Assembly: GCF_008180615.1 (NCBI RefSeq)
Contig: NZ_VTEH01000023.1
Location: 1-35,442 of the forward strand
DNA length: 35,442 bases
Reading direction: 5' to 3'
DNA from: Rossellomorea vietnamensis
GTDB lineage: Bacteria > Bacillota > Bacilli > Bacillales > Bacillaceae_B
Positions 1 to 9,400 of this stretch are shown piece by piece; position 1 is the stretch's first letter; each line of letters begins with the position of its first letter. Under the pieces are notes generated by a model. That model made no database searches and had not been told where the DNA came from. It was given only the letters and a program-made list of their open reading frames with translations. A program made the translations under genes and the position numbers.

Positions 1-342
1 GTTATCATCTAACTCTTTCGTTCTATTCACATGCATAGGGTTCACCATGACAAACTGAATGTGCTGGTCGACCAAATACGCAGCTAAGTTCATCCAGTAG
101 TGTCCGGTGGGTTCAAAGCCCACTATAACCTTTGATTTTTCATGTAAAGCTTGTAGAGATTGAATTCTTTTGTCCAGCTGTTCAAATCCAGCTTGTGATT
201 GAAAAAATGGAAAAGACTTTTGTAAAACACGACCACGATCATCCATCGCACATGCGAAGTGTTTCTTTTTGGCAATATCGATTCCAATGACCAGGGTGTC
301 TTCAGAGACTTGATTAATTTTGTGATTCATATTACGATTCAT
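1..342 (-). CDS. IS110-family transposase, N-terminal part (runs off left edge)
   Basis: The first 114 codons of a reverse-strand gene are visible; the rest lies outside the window. The start at 342 follows an AGGAGG ribosome binding site at 349-354; a second in-frame ATG lies at 330. Near the N terminus the translation has IGIDIAKKKHFACAMDDRG, the first aspartate block of the DEDD RuvC-like catalytic domain. About 60 residues later comes VIVGFEPTGHYWMNLA, the acidic E-P-T-G-H-Y block. Both are typical of IS110-type DEDD transposases, which make a circular intermediate and, in at least some members, use a structured bridge RNA from the element's noncoding end. Whether the gene is intact cannot be judged here. 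Confidence 0.9.
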   Translation of the reverse strand, partial: MNRNMNHKINQVSEDTLVIGIDIAKKKHFACAMDDRGRVLQKSFPFFQSQAGFEQLDKRIQSLQALHEKSKVIVGFEPTGHYWMNLAAYLVDQHIQFVMVNPMHVNRTKELDDN

Positions 343-450
343 TATGGTCCTCCTGTATGGTAGTGAGTTTCGATTTGGTCGTTGACACTCATGCATCATA
401 CAAGAGGACTTTTTCTTTTTCAAGACCTCTAAAAGTTTATAAACAGGAAT

Positions 451-530
451 GCTCCTCGGCTTCGCCTGTGGGGTCTCACCTGTCACGCTAGTCCCGCAGG
501 AGGTCACGCACCTTCCGTTCCAATCAAATC
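451..530. repeat. Dispersed GC-rich hairpin element
   Basis: A GC-rich block in an AT-rich gap. CCTGTGGG at 465-472 pairs with CCCGCAGG at 493-500 (one G-T pair), with CCTTCCGTTCC following. From memory, near-identical blocks recur between genes in many Bacillus genomes, but no second copy is seen in this window. It lies upstream of the IS110 gene, so it could also be part of that element's noncoding end. Confidence 0.4.
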
Positions 531-770
531 ATTGCTAGATTTTTTATAATGTACAACGCTCCTTAATGCTAATATTAGAATTGAAAGTGTATAGGAAATT
601 GTGCCACAAATTTTGAACAACAAAAAGTTCCGTCATTTGCTATTTAGGATGCATCGTACCGCCAATTGAGCAGATTTACCTGCGAGAATACCGTTAAATC
701 AACAAAGAAGGAGTCTCAAAATTAATGTAATTTGCTACTCCTTTGATTTAATCTATGATAAAAAGAGAGG
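531..770. other. Gap without a recognisable gene; holds an imperfect inverted repeat
   Basis: No open frame with a ribosome binding site was found. An imperfect inverted repeat joins AAATCAACAAAGAAGGAGT (696-714) with ACTCCTTTGATTT (737-749), with a 22-nt loop. It could be a transcript terminator or the remnant of an element end. Nothing else is recognisable. Confidence 0.4.
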
Positions 771-806
771 CCCAGCCTGTTCAGCTTTCATGCTGAGCAG
801 GCTGGG
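771..806. repeat. Strong hairpin, 15-bp stem
   Basis: CCCAGCCTGTTCAGC (771-785) pairs with GCTGAGCAGGCTGGG (792-806) with one G-T pair and a 6-nt loop. The CCCAGCCT core also occurs in the perfect inverted repeat at 27546-27778. It lies directly before the 52-bp array and has no clear T tail, so it looks more like a dispersed palindromic element than a terminator. Confidence 0.6.
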
Positions 807-811
807 TCTCA

Positions 812-1117
812 TACGTACCATTATCTTCGAGAAAGTGTAAGTTGATGGTACGATAAGCAAGGAAACGTACCATTAAGTGCGAGTGCAGTAAAGATAATGG
901 CATGATTAGCAAGGAAACGTACCATTAAGTGCGAGTGCAGTAAAGATAATGGTACGATAAGCAAGGAAATGTACCATCAACGGCGAGTGCAGCAAAGATA
1001 AAGGCACGATTAGCAGTGAAACGTACCATCAACGGCGAGTGCAGCAAAGATAATGGCACGATAAGCAAGGAAACGTACCATTAACAGAGAGTGCAGTAAA
1101 GAAGATGGTACGATTAC
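812..1117. repeat. Tandem array 1: 52-bp period, about six units
   Basis: The anchor CGTACCAT (or TGTACCAT) occurs at 814, 866, 918, 970, 1022 and 1074, each exactly 52 bp after the last. Each unit also contains GAGTGCAG and AAAGATAATGG. Most units end with ATGGTACG or a close variant, so CGTACCATTA can pair with TAATGGTACG inside a unit to give a stem of 8-10 bp. The array begins 5 bp after the hairpin at 771-806 and ends 84 bp downstream of the gabD stop codon. No coding function is evident. Confidence 0.9.
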
Positions 1118-1200
1118 CCCCCAACCACACTAACTCCCCTAATATACTCGTGAAAGTTAAACACTCAAGAAAACCAGCTCACACAAAACTAAGTGAGAGT

Positions 1201-2619
1201 CTATAACCCCAGTGAAATATATTTTACTTCAAGATACTCTTCAATCCCATGGTGTCCGCCTTCGCGTCCAAGTCCGCTTTGCTTGAAACCTCCGAAAGGT
1301 GCTTGCGGAGTGGAAGGCATTCCGTCGTTCAAACCGACAATTCCGTATTCGAGGGCTTCGCAAACAGTAATGCCCTTTGTGATATTTTCAGTGAAAACAT
1401 AAGCGGCCAAACCATAGATAGAATCATTTGCACGTTGGATGGCTTCCTCTATGGATGAAAAGGTTGTGATGGGAGCCAGTGGGCCGAATGTTTCCTCGGT
1501 CATGCAGAGCATATAATCTTTTACCTTGGAAATGATCGTCGGACCGAAGTACAATCCTTCCTCTTGGTTTCCGCCATACTCAAGGACTGCTCCTGCTTTA
1601 AGGGCATCTTCCAAGTGTTTCTTCACTTTTTCTACCGCGGCTGTATCAATAAGTGGGCCGATATCCACTCCTTCTTCCAATCCGTTTCCTACTTTTAACT
1701 GCTTTACTTTTTCGACCAGCTTTTTTGTGAAAGGTTCTTCTATGGATTCGTGTACGTAGATGCGGTTCGAGCAGACACACGTCTGGCCGGCATTTCTGAA
1801 CTTGGCTGCAATAACGCCGTCCACCGCTTTGTCGATGTCACAGTCATCCAGGACGAGGACAGGTGCATGGCCGCCAAGCTCCAATGACACCTTTTTCACC
1901 GTTTCAGCCGAGCCTTTCATCAAGAGCTTGCCGACCTCAGTCGACCCAGTGAAGGTTAATTTACGTACCCGGGTGTCGGAAAGCCAGGCTTCACCGATCT
2001 CCTTGGCATCGCCGGTCACCACATTGAGTACTCCTTTTGGTATTCCTGCCTCTTCAGCAAGCTGAACCAGCTTCAGTGCAGTCAGCGGTGTTTGTTCTGC
2101 CGGTTTTATAACCGCTGTACATCCAGTGGCCAGGGCAGGGGCAACTTTCCTGGTAATCATGGCGGCAGGAAAATTCCATGGAGTAATTACGGCCACCACA
2201 CCCACCGGCTGCTTTTGCACAAAAAGCCGCTTATTTCTTTGAGTAGCAGGGATGGTTTCTCCGTAAACCCGTTTACCTTCTTCTGCATACCAGGAGATGA
2301 ACCCATTTGCATAACTAATTTCTCCGGCAGCTTCCTTAAGTGGTTTTCCCTGCTCCATGGTCATGGTCTTTGCCAAATAATCTTTGTTTTTTTCAATAAG
2401 TTCATGCCATTTAAATAGGAGCTGACTTCGTTCATAAGCAGAATAGCCGGACCACTCCTTGAAAGCCGAATGTGCTGCATCGACGGCCGCCTCCGCTTCA
2501 TCTCTTCCTCCGTCTGGAACGGTTGCAATCACTTTTGAGTCAGCAGGATTCTGGACCTCGATTGCAGGGAGCCCTTGGCCCGCCTCCTCTCCATTAATTC
2601 TCATCATGTATTTCTCCAT
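1201..2619 (-). CDS. gabD: NAD(P)-dependent succinate-semialdehyde dehydrogenase type aldehyde dehydrogenase
   Basis: A cytoplasmic oxidoreductase converting an aldehyde, probably succinate semialdehyde, to the acid, as in GABA catabolism. The 472-residue protein has the full ALDH fold: TPWNFP with the catalytic-pocket Asn (about 149), FTGSTEVGK in the cofactor fold, the general-base Glu in LELGGH (about 247), and the nucleophile in GQTCVCSNRIYV (Cys about 281). The Cys-x-Cys pair is typical of the GabD branch. The start at 2619 is chosen because CAGGAGG stands just before it; an upstream in-frame ATG at 2646 has no such site. No transaminase gene is adjacent, so the substrate is inferred from family resemblance. 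Confidence 0.88.
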   Translation of the reverse strand: MEKYMMRINGEEAGQGLPAIEVQNPADSKVIATVPDGGRDEAEAAVDAAHSAFKEWSGYSAYERSQLLFKWHELIEKNKDYLAKTMTMEQGKPLKEAAGEISYANGFISWYAEEGKRVYGETIPATQRNKRLFVQKQPVGVVAVITPWNFPAAMITRKVAPALATGCTAVIKPAEQTPLTALKLVQLAEEAGIPKGVLNVVTGDAKEIGEAWLSDTRVRKLTFTGSTEVGKLLMKGSAETVKKVSLELGGHAPVLVLDDCDIDKAVDGVIAAKFRNAGQTCVCSNRIYVHESIEEPFTKKLVEKVKQLKVGNGLEEGVDIGPLIDTAAVEKVKKHLEDALKAGAVLEYGGNQEEGLYFGPTIISKVKDYMLCMTEETFGPLAPITTFSSIEEAIQRANDSIYGLAAYVFTENITKGITVCEALEYGIVGLNDGMPSTPQAPFGGFKQSGLGREGGHHGIEEYLEVKYISLGL

Positions 2620-2685
2620 AACTAACGCCTCCTGAAATAAATTCATAATTCTTTCGCGGGCACGACTCGTGGATACTTCACTTCC

Positions 2686-2694
2686 ATTATATCA
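2686..2694 (-). promoter_or_regulatory. Extended -10 promoter element for gabD
   Basis: On the reverse strand the sequence is TGATATAAT, a perfect TATAAT with an extended -10 TG, 67 bp upstream of the chosen gabD start. No good -35 hexamer lies at 17 bp, as is usual for extended -10 promoters. Confidence 0.5.
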
Positions 2695-3078
2695 ATGTGG
2701 AAAAACGAGATGACAGGAATAAGTCCTGAGGCAGGTAGGTTTGAAACAGCCTAAATTTGGGGTAAAAGAATTTTAGTTTTTCGAAACGGGTAACGAGTTT
2801 GCTATATAAAATGCTGCCTGACATACGACCAAACACTGTCGTGTCGAGATTCAGCTGTTTTAATAGCGGAATCACCAAAATGAAAAAAAGAAATAATCAC
2901 TGGAAAAATTGTTCATGCTAAAGAAGAAAATCAGCCGAAATCTCCGTAAAGGGGATTTATACTGGTCACGCGGCCTGTAATACCTATAATTCTTTTCGGT
3001 ATCACCTGTATCTCTGTCATTATTACTTTCTTCTATTGAGAAAGAGATTAAATAAAAAGTGTGAAAGGAATAGAAACA
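2695..3078. other. Divergent gap between gabD and des; des control region expected here
   Basis: About 380 bp with no plausible gene. By analogy with Bacillus des, this gap should hold the cold-induced des promoter and the DesR binding region. I could not recognise a convincing -35/-10 pair or a DesR palindrome by eye. The stretch from about 2990 to 3060 just before the gene is AT-rich. Confidence 0.4.
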
Positions 3079-4101
3079 ATGACTAAACAAAAGACAAATT
3101 TATTGAGAAAACAAGTTTCACCATTTGAAGGTTCGGAGACTGCTAAAAGTGTCTTTCAGCTTGCAACAACTCTGGCCCTGTTCATTTCCGTTTGGATTCT
3201 AGCCTACATAAGTCTTTCTGTCTCCTACCTTCTAACACTGCTCATTGGGGTGGTCGGTGCTGGTTTGTTGACGCGTATCTTCATTATATTTCATGATTGC
3301 TGCCATTACTCTTTTTTCAAGAAAAGGAAGGCGAATCAGATTATTGGTACTATCACGGGGATTATTACTCTTTTCCCATTTTATCAATGGCAGCATGATC
3401 ATGCTGTTCATCATGCGACGAGTTCGAATCTGGACAAACGCGGAACGGGTGACATCTGGATGATGACGGTAGATGAATATAAAAATGCATCCTTCTGGAC
3501 GAAGGTCTCCTATCGTCTATACCGCAATCCTCTTGTGATGTTCGGGCTGGGACCGATTTATGTATTTCTGATTACCAACCGCTTTAATCGAAAAGGGGCA
3601 AGAAAGAAAGAGCGCATCAATACCTACATCACGAATGCAGCTATTGCCGCAATCGTAACAGTGCTTTGCTTGGCTGTCGGATGGCAGGCATTCCTGCTGG
3701 TACACGGAACGATCTTCTATATAGCTGGAATTATGGGAATCTGGTTATTCTATGTGCAGCATACCTTTGAGGATTCTTACTTTGAGGAAAATAAGGAGTG
3801 GGATTTTGTGCTGGCTGCTGTAGAGGGCAGTTCCTTTTACAAGCTTCCGAAAATCCTTCAATGGTTTACCGGCAATATTGGTTTTCACCATGTACACCAT
3901 CTTGCACCGAGAGTCCCTAATTACAAACTTGAAGAGGCTCACCGGAGCAATGAATCCCTGCAGCACGTACCGACGATCACTCTTGGTACAAGCATAAGTT
4001 CATTGAAGTTCAAATTATGGGATGAAACTAACAAAAAGTTCGTCCGCTTTAAGGACCTCAAGGCTGCTTCAAAAGTAGAAAATATGACAGTGTCAGACTG
4101 A
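3079..4101 (+). CDS. des: Acyl-lipid (phospholipid) delta-5-type fatty acid desaturase
   Basis: An integral membrane di-iron desaturase that puts double bonds into existing phospholipid acyl chains to restore fluidity after cold shock. The 340-residue protein has the three histidine boxes of the family: HDCCH (72-76), HDHAVHH (106-112) and HHVHH (270-274), with paired hydrophobic segments around 30-70 and 190-230. It matches remembered B. subtilis Des closely over long stretches, for example HHATSSNLDKRGTGDIWM. ATG 3079 with AAAGGA upstream gives an N terminus like that of Des; an in-frame GTG at 3061 is less likely. Unlike the compact des-desK-desR order of B. subtilis, 450 bp carrying a terminator and two repeats separate it from desK. 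Confidence 0.95.
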   Translation: MTKQKTNLLRKQVSPFEGSETAKSVFQLATTLALFISVWILAYISLSVSYLLTLLIGVVGAGLLTRIFIIFHDCCHYSFFKKRKANQIIGTITGIITLFPFYQWQHDHAVHHATSSNLDKRGTGDIWMMTVDEYKNASFWTKVSYRLYRNPLVMFGLGPIYVFLITNRFNRKGARKKERINTYITNAAIAAIVTVLCLAVGWQAFLLVHGTIFYIAGIMGIWLFYVQHTFEDSYFEENKEWDFVLAAVEGSSFYKLPKILQWFTGNIGFHHVHHLAPRVPNYKLEEAHRSNESLQHVPTITLGTSISSLKFKLWDETNKKFVRFKDLKAASKVENMTVSD

Positions 4102-4111
4102 GTTATTCGTG

Positions 4112-4145
4112 CGATCCAGCTTAACCGCTGGATCGTATTTGTTTT
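4112..4145 (+). terminator. Rho-independent terminator after des
   Basis: CGATCCAGC pairs with GCTGGATCG across a TTAACC loop, followed by TATTTGTTTT. It begins 10 bp after the des stop codon and should separate des transcription from desKR. Confidence 0.85.
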
Positions 4146-4147
4146 GT

Positions 4148-4322
4148 AAGGCCCCCTTTCGTAAACTTTGTTTCTATTTGATACTAATTCCGAAGAAATA
4201 TCACTCTCAAGAAGAAAAAAATACGGTGATAACGAAAAGAAAAGAGCAGCTCTTCCCCAGTAAGAGATAACTCTTAGTATCCTGGGATATCCGAAAGCAG
4301 CAATAGATGTGAAAACAGCCTT
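4148..4322 (+). mobile_element. MITE-like element, family B copy 1
   Basis: The segment opens with CCCTTTCGTAAACTTTG and ends near GTGAAAACAGCCTTGG. It matches the reverse-strand copy at 21362-21534 along almost its whole length, sharing CTATTTGATA, AATTCCGAAGA, AAAATACGGT and GTATCC. The two ends are degenerate inverted repeats of each other. There is no coding capacity, so any movement would depend on a transposase elsewhere. Confidence 0.65.
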
Positions 4323-4377
4323 GGTAAAAAGAAATGTTTCGGAAGGGAAACGGGTTGTGTTTGTGACGTCCAACGTC

Positions 4378-4484
4378 CAGCCCCTTGGGGTCAAATAACC
4401 CCTGGAGAATAAAAGGAAAGACAGCCTTTTTTTCTTCAAAGAACATTTGCCTGTCTGGGCTGATCAAGGCGCTTCCGCTTTTTA
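4378..4484 (-). repeat. Dispersed repeat family A copy 1
   Basis: Read on the reverse strand it runs AAAAAGCGGAAGCG, GACAGGCAAATGTTC, then AAAAAAAGGCTGTCTTTCC, then GGGGTTATTTGACCCC, which is itself a small hairpin. The same blocks in the same order occur on the forward strand at 27288-27395. It lies between des and desK. No coding function is apparent. Confidence 0.7.
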
Positions 4485-4555
4485 GTTATGGAAATGTTAT
4501 GGCAAAAAGGATAAGATGTAAGAAGAATAAAGATACGAAAAAATGAGGTTCTCTA

Positions 4556-5677
4556 ATGTTTAAAAGGTATTTGGAGTTTCAGCGCAACAGCGGGGTTTCC
4601 CCGTATATATGGATTATATTGTATATCCTCCCGTTTTACTTTATATTTCAATCCTCCTCCATGATTGTCATTGTCAGCGGGATCATCTTGACTATTCTAT
4701 TTTTTGTTTTTTATCAACTCGCTTTCTTTTCAAAAGGCTGGCTGGTCTATCTCTGGACCTTTATCTTAATTGCAATTTCCACTGCGTCCACATCACTGTT
4801 CAGTTATGTGTATTTTGCTTTTTTTCTGGCGCATTATATCGGGAACATCAGGGACCGTAAAACCTTTTTGATTTTGTACTTTGCCCATCTGCTCAGTACC
4901 ACTGTTTCGATTAACATTACCATAATCCAGGATGAGGCTTTCTTCATAAAACAGTTTCCATTTGTCATCATTATTTGGATCAGCGTAATTCTTCTTCCGT
5001 TCAATATTCATAACCGGAAAGAGCGCGGGCAGCTGGAAGAAAAACTCGAGGATGCGAACAAAAGGATTTCCGAATTGGGCAAGCTTGAAGAGAGGCAGAG
5101 GATTGCCCGCGACCTTCATGATACGCTCGGCCAAAAATTATCTCTGATCGGATTGAAAAGTGACCTAGCCCGGAAGTTGATCAATAAAGATCCTGAAAGA
5201 GCAAAAGATGAATTAAAAGATGTGCAGCAGACTGCACGTACAGCTTTGAATGAGGTGCGGAAAATGGTCTCTTCCATGAGGGGAATCCGTCTGGAAGATG
5301 AGCTCATCACTGTGACGAAAATTTTGAAGACGGCCGAAATCGAATTTTCCGGCGTCAAGGAGCTCGACCTGAAAAACGTGTCCCTCCTGACAGAAAATAT
5401 CCTGAGCATGTGCTTAAAGGAAGCTGTGACGAATATTGTTAAGCATAGCGGAGCAACGGCTTGTGAAATAAGGATCGATCAATCATGGGAAGAAATCGTC
5501 ATGGTGATCAAAGATAATGGGAATTTCCGAAATCCAGGCCAGGAAGAAAGGAAGGGCCTTGGACTTGTAGGTATGAGGGAAAGGCTGCAATTTATAAATG
5601 GAGATATGGAGATACTTAAAGAAAAAGGAACAACGCTGGTCATCACCGTACCAAACGATGTCAAACAGGCCGAATAG
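4556..5677 (+). CDS. desK: Membrane-thickness/temperature sensor histidine kinase
   Basis: The sensor of the Des pathway: in the cold it autophosphorylates and drives DesR to activate des, while at higher temperature it acts as a phosphatase. The 373-residue protein has about five membrane segments in residues 15-150, a charged helical linker (155-180), ERQRIARDLHDTLGQKLS with phospho-accepting His188 (the same number as in B. subtilis DesK), and an HPK7-type ATPase domain ending with GLGLVGMRERL. GAGG precedes the start by 7 nt. In the first-helix region, where B. subtilis DesK has Lys10 and Asn12 near the membrane surface, this protein has Arg10-Asn11-Ser12. desR follows 11 bp downstream. 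Confidence 0.95.
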   Translation: MFKRYLEFQRNSGVSPYIWIILYILPFYFIFQSSSMIVIVSGIILTILFFVFYQLAFFSKGWLVYLWTFILIAISTASTSLFSYVYFAFFLAHYIGNIRDRKTFLILYFAHLLSTTVSINITIIQDEAFFIKQFPFVIIIWISVILLPFNIHNRKERGQLEEKLEDANKRISELGKLEERQRIARDLHDTLGQKLSLIGLKSDLARKLINKDPERAKDELKDVQQTARTALNEVRKMVSSMRGIRLEDELITVTKILKTAEIEFSGVKELDLKNVSLLTENILSMCLKEAVTNIVKHSGATACEIRIDQSWEEIVMVIKDNGNFRNPGQEERKGLGLVGMRERLQFINGDMEILKEKGTTLVITVPNDVKQAE

Positions 5678-5688
5678 GGGGAATTACA

Positions 5689-6288
5689 GTGATCAAAATC
5701 GTCATTGCTGAAGATCAGCAGATGCTGCTAGGGGCCTTTGGCTCTTTACTTGATTTGGAAGATGATATGGAAGTAGTCGGGAAGGCATCCAATGGTGAAG
5801 AAGCATTGAGCCTTGTTCAAAAATTCCAGCCTGACATCTGTATAATGGACATTGAAATGCCGGGAAAAACAGGCCTGGATGCAGCCGAAGAACTGAAGGG
5901 CAGCGGGTGCAAGATCATTATATTAACAACCTTTGCCCGGGCCGGTTATTTCCAACGTGCTTTAAAAGCCGGAGTGGATGGCTACCTTCTAAAAGACAGT
6001 CCGAGTGAAGACCTGGCCAATTCTATTCGGAGCGTGATGGCAGGAAAGCGTATGTATGCACCAGAGCTCATAGAGGATGCCTATGGGGAAGGAAATCCAT
6101 TGACTGTCCGGGAGATAGAAGTGCTTGAATTGGTGGCCGATGGAAAGAACACTAAGGAAATTGCTGATGAGCTCAGCATCAAAACAGGTACTGTCCGGAA
6201 TTATATCTCCACCATCCTTGATAAACTGCAGGTTAAAAACCGGATAGAGGCCATTACTCAATCGAAGGAGAAAGGCTGGTTCCGGTGA
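5689..6288 (+). CDS. desR: NarL/FixJ-type response regulator of the desaturase gene
   Basis: A 199-residue transcription activator that binds the des promoter when phosphorylated by DesK. The receiver domain has the acidic pair Glu8-Asp9, the phospho-acceptor Asp54 in IMDIEMPG and a Lys in LLKD. The C-terminal LuxR-type helix-turn-helix spans about 137-190 (LTVREIEVLELVADGKNTKE). The start is GTG at 5689 behind AGGGGG. It forms an operon with desK. The stop codon lies inside the palindrome GTGACAGTCAC of a dispersed element. Confidence 0.95.
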   Translation: MIKIVIAEDQQMLLGAFGSLLDLEDDMEVVGKASNGEEALSLVQKFQPDICIMDIEMPGKTGLDAAEELKGSGCKIIILTTFARAGYFQRALKAGVDGYLLKDSPSEDLANSIRSVMAGKRMYAPELIEDAYGEGNPLTVREIEVLELVADGKNTKEIADELSIKTGTVRNYISTILDKLQVKNRIEAITQSKEKGWFR

Positions 6289-6310
6289 CAGTCACTCCCC
6301 GGTATTTGTC
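6285..6310 (+). repeat. Dispersed palindrome-headed element, family C copy 1
   Basis: GTGACAGTCAC, an 11-bp palindrome with a central A, is followed by TCCCCGGTATTTGTC. Near-identical copies occur at 31970-32003 and, inverted, at 32518-32548. The palindrome overlaps the desR stop codon (6286-6288). Confidence 0.7.
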
Positions 6311-6364
6311 ATTATTTGTCGGATGATCAATTTTCAAATCTATGAAGATTGATGGCAGTAAATT

Positions 6365-6376
6365 GTCATAAATGAC
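6365..6376. repeat. Small palindrome GTCATAAATGAC
   Basis: A 5-bp inverted repeat around AA, 77 bp behind desR and 13 bp before the shared terminator. It resembles a regulator half-site pair but has no promoter next to it. Confidence 0.4.
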
Positions 6377-6388
6377 CTATACAGAAAA

Positions 6389-6411
6389 GCCCTTTCCGGT
6401 TTGGAAAGGGC
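6389..6411. terminator. Bidirectional terminator between desR and the RND gene
   Basis: GCCCTTTCC and GGAAAGGGC form a 9-bp perfect stem with loop GGTTT. The forward strand continues with ATTTCTC and the reverse strand with TTTTCTG. It lies between the converging genes desR and swrC. Confidence 0.75.
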
Positions 6412-6425
6412 ATTTCTCATGTAAA

Positions 6426-9400
6426 TCAGCTTACGGCTTCTGTTTCTTTCAATGCCGCAGCTTTGCGTTTTCTACGATTCTTTTTAAAACTGAAGCTGAA
6501 GCTCATCGTTGTAAACAAACGATAAACCGCCGGTATCAATAGCAGGGTGATGAATGTAGCGAACATCAGCCCGGAAATGATGACAGTAGCCATTGGTGCC
6601 TGATAGTTACCGGATGTGCCGGATGCAAGCGCAAGTGGAAGCATTCCGCCGGCGGTCGTCAATGTCGTCATGAAGATGGGGCGGATGCGGTTTTTTCCTG
6701 CTTCGATCAATGCTTCTTCAACTGAATATCCTTCATTTCGAAGCTGATTTGTTCTATCGATCAGGAGAATTGCGTTATTTAAGACAATGCCTATCAACAT
6801 GACGATCCCCATTCCGGACATAACGCTTAATTCCCTTTGAGTGAGGAACAAGCCAAGGATCACGCCGGTAAACGTCATCGGTATGACGGACATTACAATG
6901 ATCGGATGGGCCAGGTGATTGAACTGGACTGCCATGACAAGGTAAACAAGGAAGATGGAGATGCCCAGGATAAGCAGCATTTCCTTCATCAGTTCCTGCT
7001 GCTGTTCCAAATCGCCTGCAATGGACACGGAGTATCCTGCAGGGGAGTCGAAATCGCTGATCAGCTTCTGAACTTCACGATTCACCGCTCCCAGGTCTTT
7101 TCCTTCAATATCGGCAGAAACCGATAGGAATCTTTCCCCGTCTACATGGCTGATTTCATTTGGTGTGTTGATTCCCTTCAGTTCGATGAAGGAGGATAAT
7201 TTTTTTCCGCCTTCTGGTGTTTGGATGGTCATATCCAAAAGGGCGTTTTCTGTATTGATTTTTTCATCCCATTGGGCTGCCAAGGGAATAATTTCTCCAT
7301 CCAGGCTCATTTCGCCAATTGGCCTTTTAATGAAAGCCTGGCTGATGAACTGCTGGATCATAGAACTGTTCAAACCGGCTTTTTCTATTGCTTCTTCTTT
7401 TAAAATGATTTCCTGTTCAAGTGAAGTTCGTTCCATGGAATTTGTTACACCGACAATTCCATCGATTTTCTCAAGGTCTTTTACAAAGTCATCCGTAACG
7501 GATTTAAGCCCTTCAAAACTTTCTCCCTGTATGTTTACTTGGACAGGGTAGCCTCCGCCAGCCGACATGGCACTTTGAACGCTTTCGACGGGGTGGTTTT
7601 TTTCTAGGGCGCGAAGCTTCTTGAAAATCTCTTCGTTCACAACTTTCTGTTCTGCTGTGATGTCATCTTCTTTTGTCATGTTGATGACGGTATAAAGCAT
7701 GCTTCCGTTATCCATGATGTAGCTGGATTCCACATCCTGAATGGAAGAAAGTTCTTCTGTCATGTCAGCGATGAGTTTCTCTTTGTCCTCCGGATCGATG
7801 CCTGTTTCCAAGTCAATCAGCAATTCTGCATAGCGGTTGAATACATCCGGCATGATGGTCATTGGGATTTTTGTCACGAGAAACATGGAGCTGATAAACA
7901 CCAGGAAGAAGGCAGAGATGACAGCAAAACTATACCGTTTTTTCTTAACAATCCATGATACGGCCCCGCTGTATGAACGCATGAAACGACTTTCTTTTTT
8001 CTCACGCTTCTTCTTGCCGGCTTTCAAAAAGTTCTCTGAAAGAGCCGGTATCAAGGTGAAAGAGACCAAAACGGAGCTGATTAGAGTAAAGGCGACGACG
8101 GCAGACAGCATGATCATGAACTGTCCCATCTCACCGCCAAGAAGTCCGATTGGCAAAAATACAACAATCGTTGTCAGCATGGAGGCGATGACGGCTGAGG
8201 CAACCTCTTTTGTTCCTTGAATAACCGCGTCCAACCTTAGAAGTCCGCTTTCTTTTTTCTTATAAATTGATTCCAGTATAACGATTGAGGAGTCGACCAT
8301 CATTCCGATGCCAAGCCCCAGGCCGATCAGCGTCAGCATGTTCAGGCTGTAGTCGAAGATCCACATTGCCGCAAAGGTCAGCAGCACAGAGGTAGGGATG
8401 GATATTCCGACGATGATGGTGGCTCTGATGTTGCGCAGGAAGATCAGCAGGATGGCAAAGGCAATGGCAGCTCCAATGAGAATATTGCTTGCCACACCAT
8501 CGATGGAGTCTTGAACATAATCGGCTTGAGCCACCATTTCATTTAGTTCAAAACCAGTCACTAGTTTGTCTTTCCGGATGTCTTCTATTTCGGCCCTGAC
8601 TGCGTCAGCCATCTCAATTTGCGAGACATCCGAAACTCTGCCGACTTGCACAAAGATAAGATCCTTGCTGCCATCTTTCCAAACCGGAGATGTATTCTGG
8701 GAAGGCTGTAATGTAATTTCGGCAATGTCCTTTAGAGCAATGAAGCCTGATGCTGCAGGAATTTGAATGTTTTCAATGTCCTCTACCTTTTCCAGTTTGG
8801 TATTCCAGCGGAGGGCAGGAGAATCGGTATCTGCACTGAGTTCCCCAAGAGTCGCTTCACTTCCGGCTTCACTGATAACACCAGCCACCTGGTTGATGTC
8901 CAAACCTCGTTTTGTCATTTCCCCGCGGTTAAACTCAATGGCTACTTCATTTTCAACGATGCCTGACAAATCAACATCCCTGACCTCTGGCAGCTCTTCC
9001 AATCGGGGTTCAAGAATGTCTTTAGCAAAAGCCGTCATCTGCTCCATATCGCCGCCGGATACGTCCATGAAGAATTCAAAGCTTTGGCTGGCTCCGTACT
9101 GTCCTGACACAATATCCTCGATTCCCGGCAGCTCGGATGCTGAGGCATTCACAATCGACTCTATTTCTTTATAAACTTCCTCGCCTTTTCCTCTTGAAAA
9201 GGTCAGCTGCAGGGAACTGCTCCCTATATTGGTTGTTGACTCAATTTTTTCAACACCTTCCACGCCTTGTATCTTTTGTTCTAAAGGGGTGGTGATGGTG
9301 CGTTCAATTTCTGCTGCAGACTTTTCTTCTGCATTCACCTCAATATACGCACCATCCATCTGCATTGGGGGCATCAGTTCTTTATCCAGGTCCAAGACCG

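Noticed and set aside
1178..1197. Terminator for gabD (CTCAC/GTGAG stem)
   Set aside because: The stem is only five pairs with a ten-base loop and a weak T run, too little to call.
1193..2418. Several forward open frames of 60-108 residues opposite gabD
   Set aside because: They are antisense shadows of the dehydrogenase gene, without ribosome binding sites or recognisable domains.
2990..3060. DesR operator upstream of des
   Set aside because: I looked for a GTCAT/ATGAC-type inverted repeat before des and found none that is convincing. The GTCATAAATGAC palindrome lies far away, behind desR, with no promoter.
3061..3078. GTG start for des at 3061
   Set aside because: The GTG has no proper ribosome binding site, while ATG 3079 is preceded by AAAGGA and gives the N terminus expected for Des.
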